Source: JBGTFE01 sp036403235 (lineage in GTDB: Bacteria > Acidobacteriota > Blastocatellia > Pyrinomonadales > Pyrinomonadaceae). Taken from it: a DNA stretch of 64,000 nt. The notes below the pieces were generated by a model. The model had not been told where the DNA came from, did no database searches, and worked only from the letters and a program-made list of their open reading frames with translations. Below are positions 49,210-58,341 of this stretch, piece after piece. Where the stretch lies: contig DASWRI010000017.1 of assembly GCA_036403235.1 (NCBI GenBank), positions 37,753 through 101,752 of the forward strand. Reading direction: 5' to 3'. Positions within the stretch are counted from its first letter, which is position 1, and every line of letters begins with the position of its first letter. The position numbers and the translations under genes are program-made.

Positions 49210-49468
49210 TTCATTTATCTCCTGTTTCTTTTCAATTTTTTATTTTCAGTCTTTTAACGAGAGGAATTTGAGTGAGAGCGCACTTCGACTTTGCGCCGGA
49301 ACATGCGACCGGCGACGCGAAAATTTTCTTTTATCTCTTTGTTTCGGAGAAGGAGTTAAGCTCTCAAGGCTTGTCCCGTCAAATGAACAGTGAATCTTGC
49401 AGTGCAGAAAAGACAGCCTAAAAAATATTTTTTTAATGTGCGCTGAAATTTAATTTTCGCGGCCGAAA
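49210..49468. other. Promoter region without recognisable gene
   Basis: I see no open frame with a ribosome site. It holds the promoter of the minus-strand gene at 47719 and ends at the terminator of the next minus-strand gene. Confidence 0.5.
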
Positions 49469-49505
49469 ATGCGAAAGGGCGGAGACAAACTTCGCCCTTT
49501 CGCAT
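49469..49505. terminator. 13-bp perfect hairpin
   Basis: ATGCGAAAGGGCG pairs with CGCCCTTTCGCAT. Lies 24 bases past the stop of the delta-60 protein gene on the minus strand. Confidence 0.7.
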
Positions 49506-49528
49506 TGGATGATTCGAATAAATTTTGT

Positions 49529-51760
49529 CTACCGGACGCGCACCGATTGAATCGGGACGTCGCTCGCCAGACCGAAATTATAAACCGTGTCGCCGGACGT
49601 CGGAGACATCTGCATCCACCACGTTCCGTTGCGGAAGACGGCATAATCGGCTTTGCCGTCGCCATTGTAATCGGCGGGCGTCGGAATATCGCCGTTGTCG
49701 CCGTATTGAACGCTCGAATAGCCGCCCGTCGATTTCAGTACATACCAGACGCCTTCGCGAAAAACGGCCGAATCCGCGCGCCCGTCGCCATCGTAATCGG
49801 CGACGATTGTTTTGTCCGCCGTAAAACCGAATTGGTACGCGGTAAAGCCCTCGGTCGAGCGCTGCAGATACCACGTTCCCGCGCGGTAAACGGCGTAGTC
49901 CGCACGCCCGTCGCCGTCAAAGTCGGCGGCAATCGGCCGGTCGCCGGTTTGTCCGAATTTGTATGCGGAAAAACCGTCGCGGCTGCGAAGAACATACCAG
50001 ACGCCGTCGGACGCGCGCCAGACGGCAACGTCGTCGCGGCCGTCGCCGTCGTAATCGCCCGGCTGCGGCGTATCGTCGGCGAGGCCGAATTGAACGGTGC
50101 GAACGCCGTCGCGGCTCTGCATCAGATACCATGTTCCGTCGCGGTAAACGGCCGCGTCCGTCCGCCCGTCGCCGTCGTAATCGGCGGGCACGATTTTGTC
50201 GGTCGCCAGGCCGAACTGGAACGAAGTCTCGCCGGCCGCGCTTTCCGACAGATACCACGTTCCGCTGCGGTAAACGCCGATGTCGGATTTTCCGTCGCCA
50301 TCAAAATCAGCGAAAGTTCTTTGCGCCGAAGATGAAAGCCCGGTCAAATATCTAGCGACACCGAAATCATGACGGTTGCGCGAAAAGGCGGTGCCGCCCG
50401 TAACGATTAATTTGCCGTCGGGCTGAAGCGTCGCCGCCATTCCGAAGACAGGCTCGCCGGAATGCCCAGTCCCGTAAATCGGCGGGTCGGGCGGGTAAAA
50501 GATTTCGCCGAAATCCGTATAAGTTTCGTTGCCGCTGGTGCCGAAAGACGAATCGATGCTTCCGTTCGGGTTGAGCCGGAAAATTTCAAAATCCACGTCT
50601 GCGCCCTGCGGTCGGGTGAAAAGACGGCTGCCGCCGACAACGATAATTTTGTTGTCGGACTGAACGACGAGGTCGTAACCGTATTCCGAATTTTCGCTTC
50701 CGCCGCCCGTTACGCCGTAGACGCGCCGGCCGTCGCCGTCGAAAGACAAATCGAGCGAGCCGTCCGTGTTATAACGCGCAAGGGCGAAATCGTTTTTGGA
50801 TTCGGTAACCGCGCCGAAGTTCGCGTTGCCGACAACAATTAATTTACCGTCCCTCGCAAGCTTTACCGAGCGCGCTAATTCGGTGCTGCTGCCGGGAAAA
50901 GTGGTCGTAACCCGCCCGTCGTCGTCAAATGACGTGTCGAGCGAGCCGTCCGGGTTGTATCTGGCGAGCGCAAAGTGCAGATTCGGCGTGTTCGGCAGCG
51001 AGGTGACGCCCGCGAGTACGATTTTTCCGTCCGCCTGCAAAACGGCCGAATAAGCGACGTCGTGACCGGCGGTAAAATCCGTAAAAGTGTGGCCGCCCGC
51101 GCCGAAAGAAGTGTCGATACTGCCGTTCGCATTGTAGCGGACGACCGCGAAATCGTAGAGACCGTCGTTGGAAGCGCCGGGCGTGACAAAGCCGGCGGCG
51201 ACGATTCGGCCGTCCGTTTGAAGCAAGACTTCAAAAGCCTGGTCGAGTGTCGGAAAGAAATCGGTGACGACAACGCCACCGTTGCCGAAAGAAGTATCGA
51301 GCGAGCCGTTTGGATTGTAGCGGGCGAGCGCAAAGCCCGTGTTGGCATCGCCCGAAGGCGCGATGCCGATGTAGGTCGAGCCGGCAATGACGATTTTTCC
51401 GTCCGGCTGGAGCACGACGCTGTTAGCCGTGTCCGTCCCGTTGCCGATGGCGGTGCGGGTAATTCCGCCGCTGCCGAAAGATGAATCGAGACTTCCGTCC
51501 GTGTTATATCGCAGAATCGTTATAAGCGGCTTGGTTCCGACCGTCAGCGACGAACCGGCGACAACGATTTTCCCGTCCGGCTGAACGACGACTCCGTTCG
51601 GAATCGAATACTGCGCGCCCTGCCCGTTCGGAATAAACGTCGCCTGCCTGCCCTGGACGCCGAACGAAAAATCGAGCGCCCCGTCAGCCGCCAAAACCCG
51701 AATGCCAAACAACCAACAAAAAACCGTCAAAAGAAAACAAAGCCTGAAAACCCCTTGCAT
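49529..51760 (-). CDS. Secreted delta-60 repeat plus FG-GAP repeat protein
   Basis: 743 residues. Signal peptide (LCFLLTVFCWLFGIRVLA). Residues 25-470 contain seven or eight delta-60 repeats, recognisable by NTDGSLDSSFGSGGITRT, VVLQPDGKIVIAGST and ALARYNPNGSLDTSFGNGG. Residues 480-743 hold six FG-GAP-like repeats with the short form DGDGRTDAAVYRDGTWYL. Both repeat types are propeller-like and each is common in Deltaproteobacteria and Acidobacteria surface proteins; their combination in one chain is not rare. Ribosome site AAGGGAGGG. No neighbour on the same strand within 190 bases. Confidence 0.92.
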   Translation of the reverse strand: MQGVFRLCFLLTVFCWLFGIRVLAADGALDFSFGVQGRQATFIPNGQGAQYSIPNGVVVQPDGKIVVAGSSLTVGTKPLITILRYNTDGSLDSSFGSGGITRTAIGNGTDTANSVVLQPDGKIVIAGSTYIGIAPSGDANTGFALARYNPNGSLDTSFGNGGVVVTDFFPTLDQAFEVLLQTDGRIVAAGFVTPGASNDGLYDFAVVRYNANGSIDTSFGAGGHTFTDFTAGHDVAYSAVLQADGKIVLAGVTSLPNTPNLHFALARYNPDGSLDTSFDDDGRVTTTFPGSSTELARSVKLARDGKLIVVGNANFGAVTESKNDFALARYNTDGSLDLSFDGDGRRVYGVTGGGSENSEYGYDLVVQSDNKIIVVGGSRLFTRPQGADVDFEIFRLNPNGSIDSSFGTSGNETYTDFGEIFYPPDPPIYGTGHSGEPVFGMAATLQPDGKLIVTGGTAFSRNRHDFGVARYLTGLSSSAQRTFADFDGDGKSDIGVYRSGTWYLSESAAGETSFQFGLATDKIVPADYDGDGRTDAAVYRDGTWYLMQSRDGVRTVQFGLADDTPQPGDYDGDGRDDVAVWRASDGVWYVLRSRDGFSAYKFGQTGDRPIAADFDGDGRADYAVYRAGTWYLQRSTEGFTAYQFGFTADKTIVADYDGDGRADSAVFREGVWYVLKSTGGYSSVQYGDNGDIPTPADYNGDGKADYAVFRNGTWWMQMSPTSGDTVYNFGLASDVPIQSVRVR

Positions 51761-51956
51761 AAAAACCCTCCCTTGATAAAAAAGCTTCGCTTACACAGTG
51801 TCAATGAACATCCGAAAAAGACAAAAATAGAAGGAAAATTTTATCATCCCGGCAGCCCGATTACCAAAAAAATCTGTCAAGTTACTGAAGTATATAGTAA
51901 ATAATAGATAAAAAGTGCCGTCGGCGCGGGTTGTTATATACTTGTAGCTGGCGCTA

Positions 51957-52913
51957 ATGGAAACGGAAGAAAACAACGTATCGGAATCTAAAAAGGCGAT
52001 TTTTGCGGCGATTGCGGGGAATTTGCTGATTGCCGCGACGAAGTTTATCGCGGCGTTTTTGACGGGCAGCTCGGCGATGCTTTCGGAGGGAATTCACTCA
52101 ATCGTCGATACGGGCAACGGGCTTTTGATTTTGCTCGGCGATTATAAAAGCCGCAAGCCGCCGGACGAAAATCACCCGTTCGGGCACGGACGCGAGCTGT
52201 ATTTCTGGGCGCTGATTGTCGCCCTGAGCATCTTCGCGCTCGGCGGCGGAATATCGATTTACGAGGGCATTTCTCATCTGCGGCATCCGGCGGAAGCGGT
52301 CAATGCGACGTGGAATTATGCGGTTCTCAGCATTTCGGCCGTGTTTGAAGGGATTTCGTGGTGGTTCGGCTGGAAGGCGTTCGGCAAAGTGCGGGGCGAT
52401 AAACCGCTGCTCGAAGCGATTCATCTGAGCAAAGACCCGACGGTTTTTATCGTCGTGCTCGAAGACTCGACCGCGCTGCTCGGTCTGGTGATAGCTTTTC
52501 TCGGGATTTTTTTCGGGCAGTATTTCAATTCACCGTATTTCGACGGCGCGGCGTCGATTTTAATCGGCCTGCTGCTCGGTCTCGTCGCGCTGTTTCTCGG
52601 TTACGAAACAAAGGGCCTGCTCATCGGTGAAGCGGTCGATGCGGTGATGCTCAAGGAAATTCGCGCCATCGCACAGTCGGACGAATCAATCGAAAAGGTA
52701 GCGAACGCGCTGACGCTGCATCTCGGCGCGCACGACGTTTTGCTGACGCTCGAACTGCATTTTCGGAAAAACATCTCGGCGCCCGATTTGCGCTCGGCGA
52801 TTCGCCGCGTCGAAGACAGCATCAAGGCAAAATACCCGGACATCACGCGCATCTATTTTGAAGCCGCGTCGCTCTCGGAAAAAGAGCTGCAAGAGGAAAA
52901 TATAAAAGCGTAG
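51957..52913 (+). CDS. Cation diffusion facilitator (zinc/iron/manganese efflux)
   Basis: 318 residues. Six transmembrane segments typical of CDF proteins. The metal site uses SEGIHSIVDTGNGLLIL, where the HxxxD pair replaces the usual HxxxD of helix II, and in helix V LEDSTALLGLVIAFLG. HPFGHGRELYFWALI is the conserved cytosolic loop after helix II. The C-terminal cytosolic domain (ALTLHLGAHDVLLTLELHFR) is the dimerising ferredoxin-like unit. CDF transporters export divalent cations by proton exchange. A TATACT box at 51937 lies 14 bases before ATG, suggesting a very short leader. The REP-like block follows 77 bases after the stop. Confidence 0.93.
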   Translation: METEENNVSESKKAIFAAIAGNLLIAATKFIAAFLTGSSAMLSEGIHSIVDTGNGLLILLGDYKSRKPPDENHPFGHGRELYFWALIVALSIFALGGGISIYEGISHLRHPAEAVNATWNYAVLSISAVFEGISWWFGWKAFGKVRGDKPLLEAIHLSKDPTVFIVVLEDSTALLGLVIAFLGIFFGQYFNSPYFDGAASILIGLLLGLVALFLGYETKGLLIGEAVDAVMLKEIRAIAQSDESIEKVANALTLHLGAHDVLLTLELHFRKNISAPDLRSAIRRVEDSIKAKYPDITRIYFEAASLSEKELQEENIKA

Positions 52914-52989
52914 CCTGAAGTTTACGGTTTTGCCCAAAAAGAGCATAGAGTAATAAAAAAGAGCGTTTACAGACGGAGCGCGGAAATAT

Positions 52990-53290
52990 CGATAAAGTCG
53001 CTGAAAGCGACAATAATATAGCTGAGAAAGTCGCTGAAAGCGACCGACAATATAGCGCAGGGTTAAGCCGCGGGCGCAACCCTGCGATGATTGGTAATAA
53101 TTCAATCGCTCGCTGAAGACGAGCAACATTGGTTGTTCGACGCCGACAGCGTCTGCAATATTTTTTCGCAACAATCGCAGGGTTGCGCTCAACTTCATCT
53201 CGCTTAACTCTGTGCTATATTATTTGTCGCCTTCAGCGAAGGGCGCGGCATATTGTCGGCCGCCTTTGGCGACGGCGCGGCCGACGCAAT
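52990..53290. repeat. REP-like cluster of short palindromes
   Basis: Hairpins of one type recur with AATATAG nearby: GTCGCTGAAAGCGAC at 52997 and 53030, CTCGCTGAAGACGAG at 53110, GACGCCGACAGCGTC at 53139, GTCGGCCGC-N13-GCGGCCGAC at 53255. A larger element, CGCAGGGTT-N13-AACCCTGCG (53056-53086), is present again in inverse orientation at about 53170-53222. The block extends over the gap 52914-53328 and contains no gene. Confidence 0.75.
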
Positions 53291-53328
53291 TGCCAAAAAT
53301 CTTTTTGTATGAGGCAAGCGGCGCACGT

Positions 53329-53769
53329 TTACGTCGCTTTTTTGACCTTCACTTGTCTGACGAGCGTTTTTTCGGGAAACATTTTGAGCGTGCCTTCCAT
53401 CGCGTCGCCGTCGATTTTAAATTCCCAGATGCCGTGATTTCCGTTAATCGTAAATTCGCTGGAAATTGTGTTTTTCGCGGAGTTGAAGGTGAAATCGAAT
53501 TCGCCCATATATTCGTTCGCGCCGTTGACGATTTTGTCGGCGACGAGATGAACTTTGCTTGCATTTTCCTTAGATTTTGAAAAGTGATAGACGACCTTTT
53601 CGTCTTTGCAGGCCGGAAATTTTTGCTTGTCGGCGCAGATTGATTCGCCCGTCCAGTCGCCGTAGATTTTGGCGGCGTCACCGGTTTTTGTCGTTTGCGC
53701 GCCGGTGCACGACGCGGCAAATAAACTGACGAAAATCATCCACGCAAAGATTGATAGCTTTTTCGACAT
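53329..53769 (-). CDS. Small lipoprotein of unknown function
   Basis: 146 residues. Lipobox FAASC-T gives a lipidated Cys about residue 21. The mature part is a single beta domain with a central pattern KIYGDWTGESICADKQKFPAC and EVVYHFS, then AINGNHGIWEFKIDGDAMEGTLKMF (partly shown: NHGIWEFKIDGDAMEG). It has an internal Cys pair (ICADKQKFPAC) and resembles small lipocalin-like or DUF lipoproteins of Gram-negative bacteria. ATG 53769 follows GGGAGAAAATTAA. It lies 74 bases from the helicase gene on the same strand. Function unknown. Confidence 0.82.
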   Translation of the reverse strand: MSKKLSIFAWMIFVSLFAASCTGAQTTKTGDAAKIYGDWTGESICADKQKFPACKDEKVVYHFSKSKENASKVHLVADKIVNGANEYMGEFDFTFNSAKNTISSEFTINGNHGIWEFKIDGDAMEGTLKMFPEKTLVRQVKVKKAT

Positions 53770-53842
53770 ATTAATTTTCTCCCGTTTAAGAATCGCAGAC
53801 TTTACGAATTACGGCGAAATGGGCGGCGAAGTTTCGCGGAAA

Positions 53843-55909
53843 TCAGTTGATATAATCCTGCTTTTTTTCTTCGAGCAGCGGCGCGTCAAACTGCGGCGCT
53901 TCGTCTTCGAGACTCCACACTTCGAAAAGCGCGGGCGGGCATTCCATGACGAAGCGCGAAGGTTTCTGCAAAACGGTCTGGCGCGAATAATCGACCATCA
54001 TCAGCGGATATGTCAGGTAAAGCTCGTCCTGAGCGCGCGTCAAGGCAACATACCAGAGGCGGCGCTCTTCCTCTTCGGAGTCGATTTCCTTTAAGCTGCG
54101 CGGAGAAGGGAATTTGCCCTCGGCCGCCCAGATGAGAAAAACGGATTTCCATTCCAGACCTTTCGCCTGGTGAACCGAGGTCAAAGTCAAAAGCTCGTCT
54201 TCCTCGCCGCCCTGAATCACGTCTTCGCCGGTGATGCCCGAAGGTTCTTTAAATCGCTCGGTCGAAAGCAAAGCCAATTCCGATAGAAAATCCTCGGTCG
54301 AATTGTAGCGCGAAGCGTAAAGCGCCAGCTGCCGCAAATCTTCGAGCCTTGCTTCGGCGTTCTCGAAAGTTTCCTGCAAGCGCTGCTCGTAGCCGTTTGT
54401 CAGAATTATCTCGATTTGTTTGGCCGGATTGTTTCGATTTTCGTCTTTGACGAGCGTTTCGAGCAAATCGATAAACGCCTGCCAGTTGTTCGCGCTGCGC
54501 GGTTTGTATTTGAAATCGTCTTTTTTTACCAGCGCGAACGGATTTTCGGCATACGCGAGCGATTCGTAAATTTTATTAGCCGTCGCGCTGCCGACGCTCG
54601 GAATCATTTTTAAGATTCGTTTCCAGGCGAGCTCGTCGCGCGGGTTGACGATGATGCGCAGATAGGAAACGACGTCTTTGATGTGCGCCTGCTCGAAAAA
54701 TCTGACGCCCGACTGCACGCGATAGGGAATATTTCGTCTGGTTAATTCCAACTGCAGTTCGAGCGAATGATAATGCGAGCGATACATGACGCAGATTTCT
54801 TCGAGCGATGTGCCTTCGTCGCGCAGCTCCAAAATGCGCGAGGCGACGAACGCCGACTGCTGTTCGACGTTGGCGCAGGGCACGAGCGCGGGCTTGAAAT
54901 CTCTCGATTTTTTCACCGCCTGCAGCGTTTTCGGAAATTGCCGGCGATTGTTGGCGATTGAAACGTTGGCCAGACCTAAAATCTCCGGCGTCGAGCGATA
55001 ATTCGTTTCGAGTTTATAAATGTTGGCTTCCGGGTAGCGTTCGGGAAATTCGTAGATGTTCGTAAATTCCGCGCCGCGCCACGCGAAAATTGATTGCGCG
55101 TCGTCGCCGACGACCATTACATTGCGATGCTTTACGGCCAGAAGGTCGATAATTTCGGCCTGAAGCTTGTTCGTGTCCTGATATTCGTCAACCAGAATGT
55201 GCTGAAACTGCTCGGCGTAAACGTCGGCGATTTCGGGTTTTTCGACTAAAAGCCGTTTCCAATTTAAAAGCAAATCGTCGTAATCCATCACGTTTCGCGC
55301 GCGCTTTCTTTCCTGAAAAATCAGGTCAACCCGATGAATCTGCTGCGAAAGCATTTCAAAATACGGGTAGCGCCGGATGATTACCTCGTCAATCGGTTTA
55401 TCGGTATTGTTGGCGTAGGAAATGATGTCCTGAATGACTTCCGCTTTCGGAAAACGCTTTGCTTTGGTGTCGATTCCGGCTTCGTCGATGCAGACGTTGA
55501 CGAAATCTTTCGCGTCTTCGGCGTCGAGAATCGAATAATTCGAATCGTAGCCGATAGAAGTCGCGTGACGGCGCAAAATCAAATTGGCGATGCGGTGAAA
55601 CGTTCCGCCCCAGACGCGATGGACGTTTTGTGAGCCGGTCAGAAGCTCGACGCGGCGAAGCATTTCACGCGCCGCGCGGTTTGTAAAAGTCGCCAGCAGT
55701 ATTCGCTGCGGCGAAACGCCCTGCTCAATCAGGTATGCGACGCGGTAAGTTATCGTTCTGGTTTTTCCCGTTCCCGCGCCGGCGACGACGAGCGCCGCAT
55801 TTGGCTTGGCCGTCACGACGCGAAACTGCTCGGCGTTTAATTCCTCGCGGTAGCGCGTCAATTTTTCCGGCAGAGAGCCTTCGTCGCGTTTGATGACGTA
55901 TTTTTTCAT
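53843..55909 (-). CDS. UvrD/PcrA-type SF1 DNA helicase
   Basis: 688 residues. All SF1A motifs are visible: Q motif NAEQFRVVTA, Walker A AGAGTGKTRTITYRVAY, motif II LVDEYQDTNKLQAE, motif III GDDAQSIFAWRGA, motif IV TNYRSTPEIL, motif V TSVHQAKGLEWKSVFL and motif VI YVALTRAQDELYL. It unwinds DNA 3' to 5' in repair or replication restart; whether it is UvrD, PcrA or Rep cannot be decided. ATG 55909 is used because the frame above it enters a hairpin repeat. Length is normal though slightly short at the C-terminus. No repair partner is adjacent. Confidence 0.94.
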   Translation of the reverse strand: MKKYVIKRDEGSLPEKLTRYREELNAEQFRVVTAKPNAALVVAGAGTGKTRTITYRVAYLIEQGVSPQRILLATFTNRAAREMLRRVELLTGSQNVHRVWGGTFHRIANLILRRHATSIGYDSNYSILDAEDAKDFVNVCIDEAGIDTKAKRFPKAEVIQDIISYANNTDKPIDEVIIRRYPYFEMLSQQIHRVDLIFQERKRARNVMDYDDLLLNWKRLLVEKPEIADVYAEQFQHILVDEYQDTNKLQAEIIDLLAVKHRNVMVVGDDAQSIFAWRGAEFTNIYEFPERYPEANIYKLETNYRSTPEILGLANVSIANNRRQFPKTLQAVKKSRDFKPALVPCANVEQQSAFVASRILELRDEGTSLEEICVMYRSHYHSLELQLELTRRNIPYRVQSGVRFFEQAHIKDVVSYLRIIVNPRDELAWKRILKMIPSVGSATANKIYESLAYAENPFALVKKDDFKYKPRSANNWQAFIDLLETLVKDENRNNPAKQIEIILTNGYEQRLQETFENAEARLEDLRQLALYASRYNSTEDFLSELALLSTERFKEPSGITGEDVIQGGEEDELLTLTSVHQAKGLEWKSVFLIWAAEGKFPSPRSLKEIDSEEEERRLWYVALTRAQDELYLTYPLMMVDYSRQTVLQKPSRFVMECPPALFEVWSLEDEAPQFDAPLLEEKKQDYIN

Positions 55910-55975
55910 CCGTTCATCAATCGTAAAATGCGTTTGCGGAATAGACAAATCGAGAGAGGTTAATAAAGAAAAATC

Positions 55976-56035
55976 AGCCACGAATTACACGAATTATTTT
56001 TGTTTTTATTCGTATAATTCGTGTAATTCGTGGCT
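55976..56035. repeat. Word-repeat hairpin (CCACGAATTACACGAATT type)
   Basis: AGCCACGAATTACACGAATT pairs with AATTCGTGTAATTCGTGGCT, 21 bp perfect. Same family as the inner module at 47495 and the hairpin at 56851. Confidence 0.8.
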
Positions 56036-56040
56036 AAAAA

Positions 56041-56736
56041 TCATTCAGCCTTGCTTGCGCCGCTGAATTGCAGTTTTGGTGTTTGAAGCGAATTTTGCCG
56101 GTAAACTCGGCAAATCTGCAAATTGTTTTGCGCTTCGACGGATTTGCCCGCAGAGAGCTGCAAAGCGGCTCTAAATTCTTTTTCGGCCGAATCAAAATCG
56201 CCTTTGAGCGCGAAAATTACGCCGATGTTGTTGTGCGCGTCGGTCGCGGCGATGGTTTTATATCGGATTGAGTTTTCAAACGCCGCCCGCGCCGCTTCGA
56301 AGTTTTTTTCTTCCGTCAAGACGAGTCCCAAATCGAACCACGCCTCGCCGTCAGTCTTTTTGAGCCCGACGGCTGTTTGGAGCGCTTCGCGGGCATTGCG
56401 CCAGTTTTTCGACTCCGACTCGGCCATTCCGAGCGCGTAAAACGCTTTTTGATAATCGCCGTCCAGGGCAATCGCCTTTTTGAATTCGATGACCGCCTCG
56501 GCCGTCTGCCGCAGGTGAAAAAGACAGACGCCGATATTAAAATGAATTTTCGCCCGAAATTCGCCGTTTGTTTTTTCAATTTCGGAAGACGCCAGCGACG
56601 TTCGATAATTTTCGAGTGCGCTTTCATACTGGGCGTTTTGCGCCGCCCGCGTGCCTGCTTCAAACGTCTGTCTCGCCGTCTGCGCCGCGACGCTGACAGA
56701 AAGAGCAATCATAAAAATAAAAGATAAAATTCGCAT
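56041..56736 (-). CDS. Secreted TPR-repeat protein
   Basis: 231 residues. Signal peptide (LSFIFMIALSVSVAAQ). About five tetratricopeptide repeats follow: FEAGTRAAQNAQYESALENYRTSL, AKIHFNIGVCLFHLRQTAEAVIEF, KAFYALGMAESESKNWRNAREAL, AWFDLGLVLTEEKNFEAARAAF and AHNNIGVIFALKGDFDSAEKEF. TPR arrays form right-handed superhelices for protein binding, often in outer-membrane assembly. AAGGAGATTTAGATT precedes the ATG. The gene is flanked on both sides by CCACGAATTACACGAATT-type hairpins, as if transposed as a unit. Confidence 0.9.
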   Translation of the reverse strand: MRILSFIFMIALSVSVAAQTARQTFEAGTRAAQNAQYESALENYRTSLASSEIEKTNGEFRAKIHFNIGVCLFHLRQTAEAVIEFKKAIALDGDYQKAFYALGMAESESKNWRNAREALQTAVGLKKTDGEAWFDLGLVLTEEKNFEAARAAFENSIRYKTIAATDAHNNIGVIFALKGDFDSAEKEFRAALQLSAGKSVEAQNNLQICRVYRQNSLQTPKLQFSGASKAE

Positions 56737-56850
56737 AATCTAAATCTCCTTGAGACTTTTTTCCAAGTCTGAAACGAGTTTAAAAAATGCGCCGCCCGAA
56801 AATCTTACGGCTGTTTGCGGTTTGTATTCTGAAATTGCTTAAAGAAGAAA

Positions 56851-56950
56851 ATTAGCCACGGATAACCCAAATTACACAAATTATTTCTTTCTTTTATTCG
56901 CGTAATTCGTGGCTAATTCCTTTAAAACCTCTATGTCTGCGGTGGTGAAA
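56851..56950. repeat. Word-repeat hairpin (CCACGAATTACACGAATT type) with degenerate CACAGAG arm
   Basis: TTAGCCACGGATAACCCAAA and ATTACACAAATTA pair imperfectly with CGCGTAATTCGTGGCTAA. After it, CTCTATGTCTGCGGTGGTGA looks like a decayed CACAGAG-family right arm without its left arm. Confidence 0.65.
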
Positions 56951-56955
56951 ATGTC

Positions 56956-57885
56956 CTATGCGAGTTTGAGCTCGCGCCATGTTTTCGGCGTGAATTTGGT
57001 AAATTTGCGGAAAAGCGTCGTGAAATGGCTCTGGTTTTTAAATCCGGTGCGCAGGCTGATTTCGACAATCGGCAACTCGTCTTCGGCGAGCAGCTCTTTG
57101 GCGCGCTCGATGCGCTGCTGCATGACGTATTGCTGCGGCGTCAGGCCGGTCGATTTGCGAAACGCGCGGGCAAAATGAAATTGACTCAAATCGGCAATCG
57201 CGGCGATTTCCGCCAGCGACAAATCTTCTTCGAGATTGGCGTCGATAAATTCCCGGACGCGGCGCAGTTTGTAGCCCGAAAGCCCGCCGTTCGTGTTTTC
57301 CCGGACGGAATTTGCCGTGCTGTAGTTTTTCAAAAGATGCAGAGTTAAAGTTTGAATCAGCGAATCAGTATAAAGTCTGCCCGAAGGCGTCGCGGAATCG
57401 ACTTCGGCGAGCAGGGTTAGTCCGATGTGTTGAATCAGAAGGTCTTCGCGTTTGTAAATTTCGACGAATCGGAAATCGGGCGAGAATCGATTTTCAAGCG
57501 CCGTCTGAGCGGCAAAATCCGGCCGGAGCAAAATTCCCATATTGTCCAGATTTTTGTTCCAGTAGGCCGCACCCGCTTGTCCGGCGGGAGTCAGGCAGAC
57601 GTTTCCGGTCGCCGCTTTCGTCCTGACGAGCTTTCCGGTTGCAGAGCGTTTTTCCGTCACGAGCTGTCCGTCGAGCGGAATGTTTATCTCGTGAAAATCT
57701 GATGTGTGTTCGAGCATTCGGCCGGGAATGACACGCGCCCGGTGAATTTTTAGTCCCGTCCATTCGGCCTGCTGCAGGAAAAAATAGGGTGACTCGTTCT
57801 GCTTGTTTTTCCAATCGATTTGCACAAAAGTAATTCTTAATCCAAAGCGCCCGAAATTGCAAATCGACATTGTCTTATGAGACAT
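56956..57885 (-). CDS. AraC-family transcriptional regulator
   Basis: 309 residues. The C-terminal 100 residues hold two helix-turn-helix units: EEDLSLAEIAAIADLSQFHFARAFRKSTG and PIVEISLRTGFKNQSHFTTLFRKFTKFTPKTWR (in parts: SQFHFARAFRKSTGLTPQQY, NQSHFTTLFRKFTKFTP). The N-terminal domain (ESPYFFLQQAEWTGLKIHRARVIPG, PLDGQLVTEKRSATG) resembles the cupin-like ligand domain of many AraC proteins. ATG at 57885 is the best start among several; the frame extends to 57930, leaving only 27 bases to the divergent ebfC, so a shared promoter region is likely. Targets unknown. Confidence 0.9.
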   Translation of the reverse strand: MSHKTMSICNFGRFGLRITFVQIDWKNKQNESPYFFLQQAEWTGLKIHRARVIPGRMLEHTSDFHEINIPLDGQLVTEKRSATGKLVRTKAATGNVCLTPAGQAGAAYWNKNLDNMGILLRPDFAAQTALENRFSPDFRFVEIYKREDLLIQHIGLTLLAEVDSATPSGRLYTDSLIQTLTLHLLKNYSTANSVRENTNGGLSGYKLRRVREFIDANLEEDLSLAEIAAIADLSQFHFARAFRKSTGLTPQQYVMQQRIERAKELLAEDELPIVEISLRTGFKNQSHFTTLFRKFTKFTPKTWRELKLA

Positions 57886-57957
57886 TTCAGCGCGCAAAAT
57901 GTTATAATAAACAGACAGTTTTAGCTGCAATTATAAAAAAAGGAAGTGTGAAAAATT

Positions 57958-58263
57958 ATGAAATTTCCCGGTGGTTTTGATATAAATTCGATGATGAAGC
58001 AAGCCCAGAAAATGCAGGAGCAGATGGGCAAGGAAATGAAAACGACGACCGTCGACGCGACGGCCGGCGGCGGCGCCGTGGCGGTGAAAATGCGCGGCGA
58101 TTTTGAAGTCCTAGAGCTTACCATTTCGCCCGATTTGGTCAAAGACGGCGATACGGAAATGATTCAGGATTTGACGATGGCCGCCATCAACGAAGCGCGC
58201 CGCAAGGTCGAAGAACTTCTCAAGGGAAAATTGGGCGGAATGCTGCCGCCGGGACTTATTTAG
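57958..58263 (+). CDS. ebfC: YbaB/EbfC family nucleoid-associated protein
   Basis: 101 residues. The family pattern is complete: MMKQAQKMQEQMGKEMKTTTVDATAGGGAVAV, then KMRGDFEVLELTISPDLV and a helical end KVEELLKGKLGG. YbaB/EbfC proteins bind DNA as tweezer-shaped dimers and nearly always precede recR, as here, 78 bases away with a hairpin repeat between them. The ribosome site is AGGAAG. The short N-terminus with FPGGFDINS is typical. Confidence 0.95.
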   Translation: MKFPGGFDINSMMKQAQKMQEQMGKEMKTTTVDATAGGGAVAVKMRGDFEVLELTISPDLVKDGDTEMIQDLTMAAINEARRKVEELLKGKLGGMLPPGLI

Positions 58264-58265
58264 TC

Positions 58266-58340
58266 AATAGTTAATAGTTGACAGTGAATAGTGTAAAAAA
58301 CTATCAACTGTCAACTATTAACTATCAACTATCAACTATT
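58266..58340. repeat. Word-repeat hairpin of 7-base units (CAACTATCAACTAT type)
   Basis: ATAGTTAATAGTTGACAGTG pairs with CTATCAACTGTCAACTATTA; the right arm continues as CAACTAT heptamers up to the recR start codon. It separates ebfC from recR. Confidence 0.75.
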
Positions 58341-58341
58341 T

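Noticed and set aside
52990..53290. Insertion sequence with terminal inverted repeats
   Set aside because: No transposase frame lies between the inverted hairpins, and only about 90 bases separate them.
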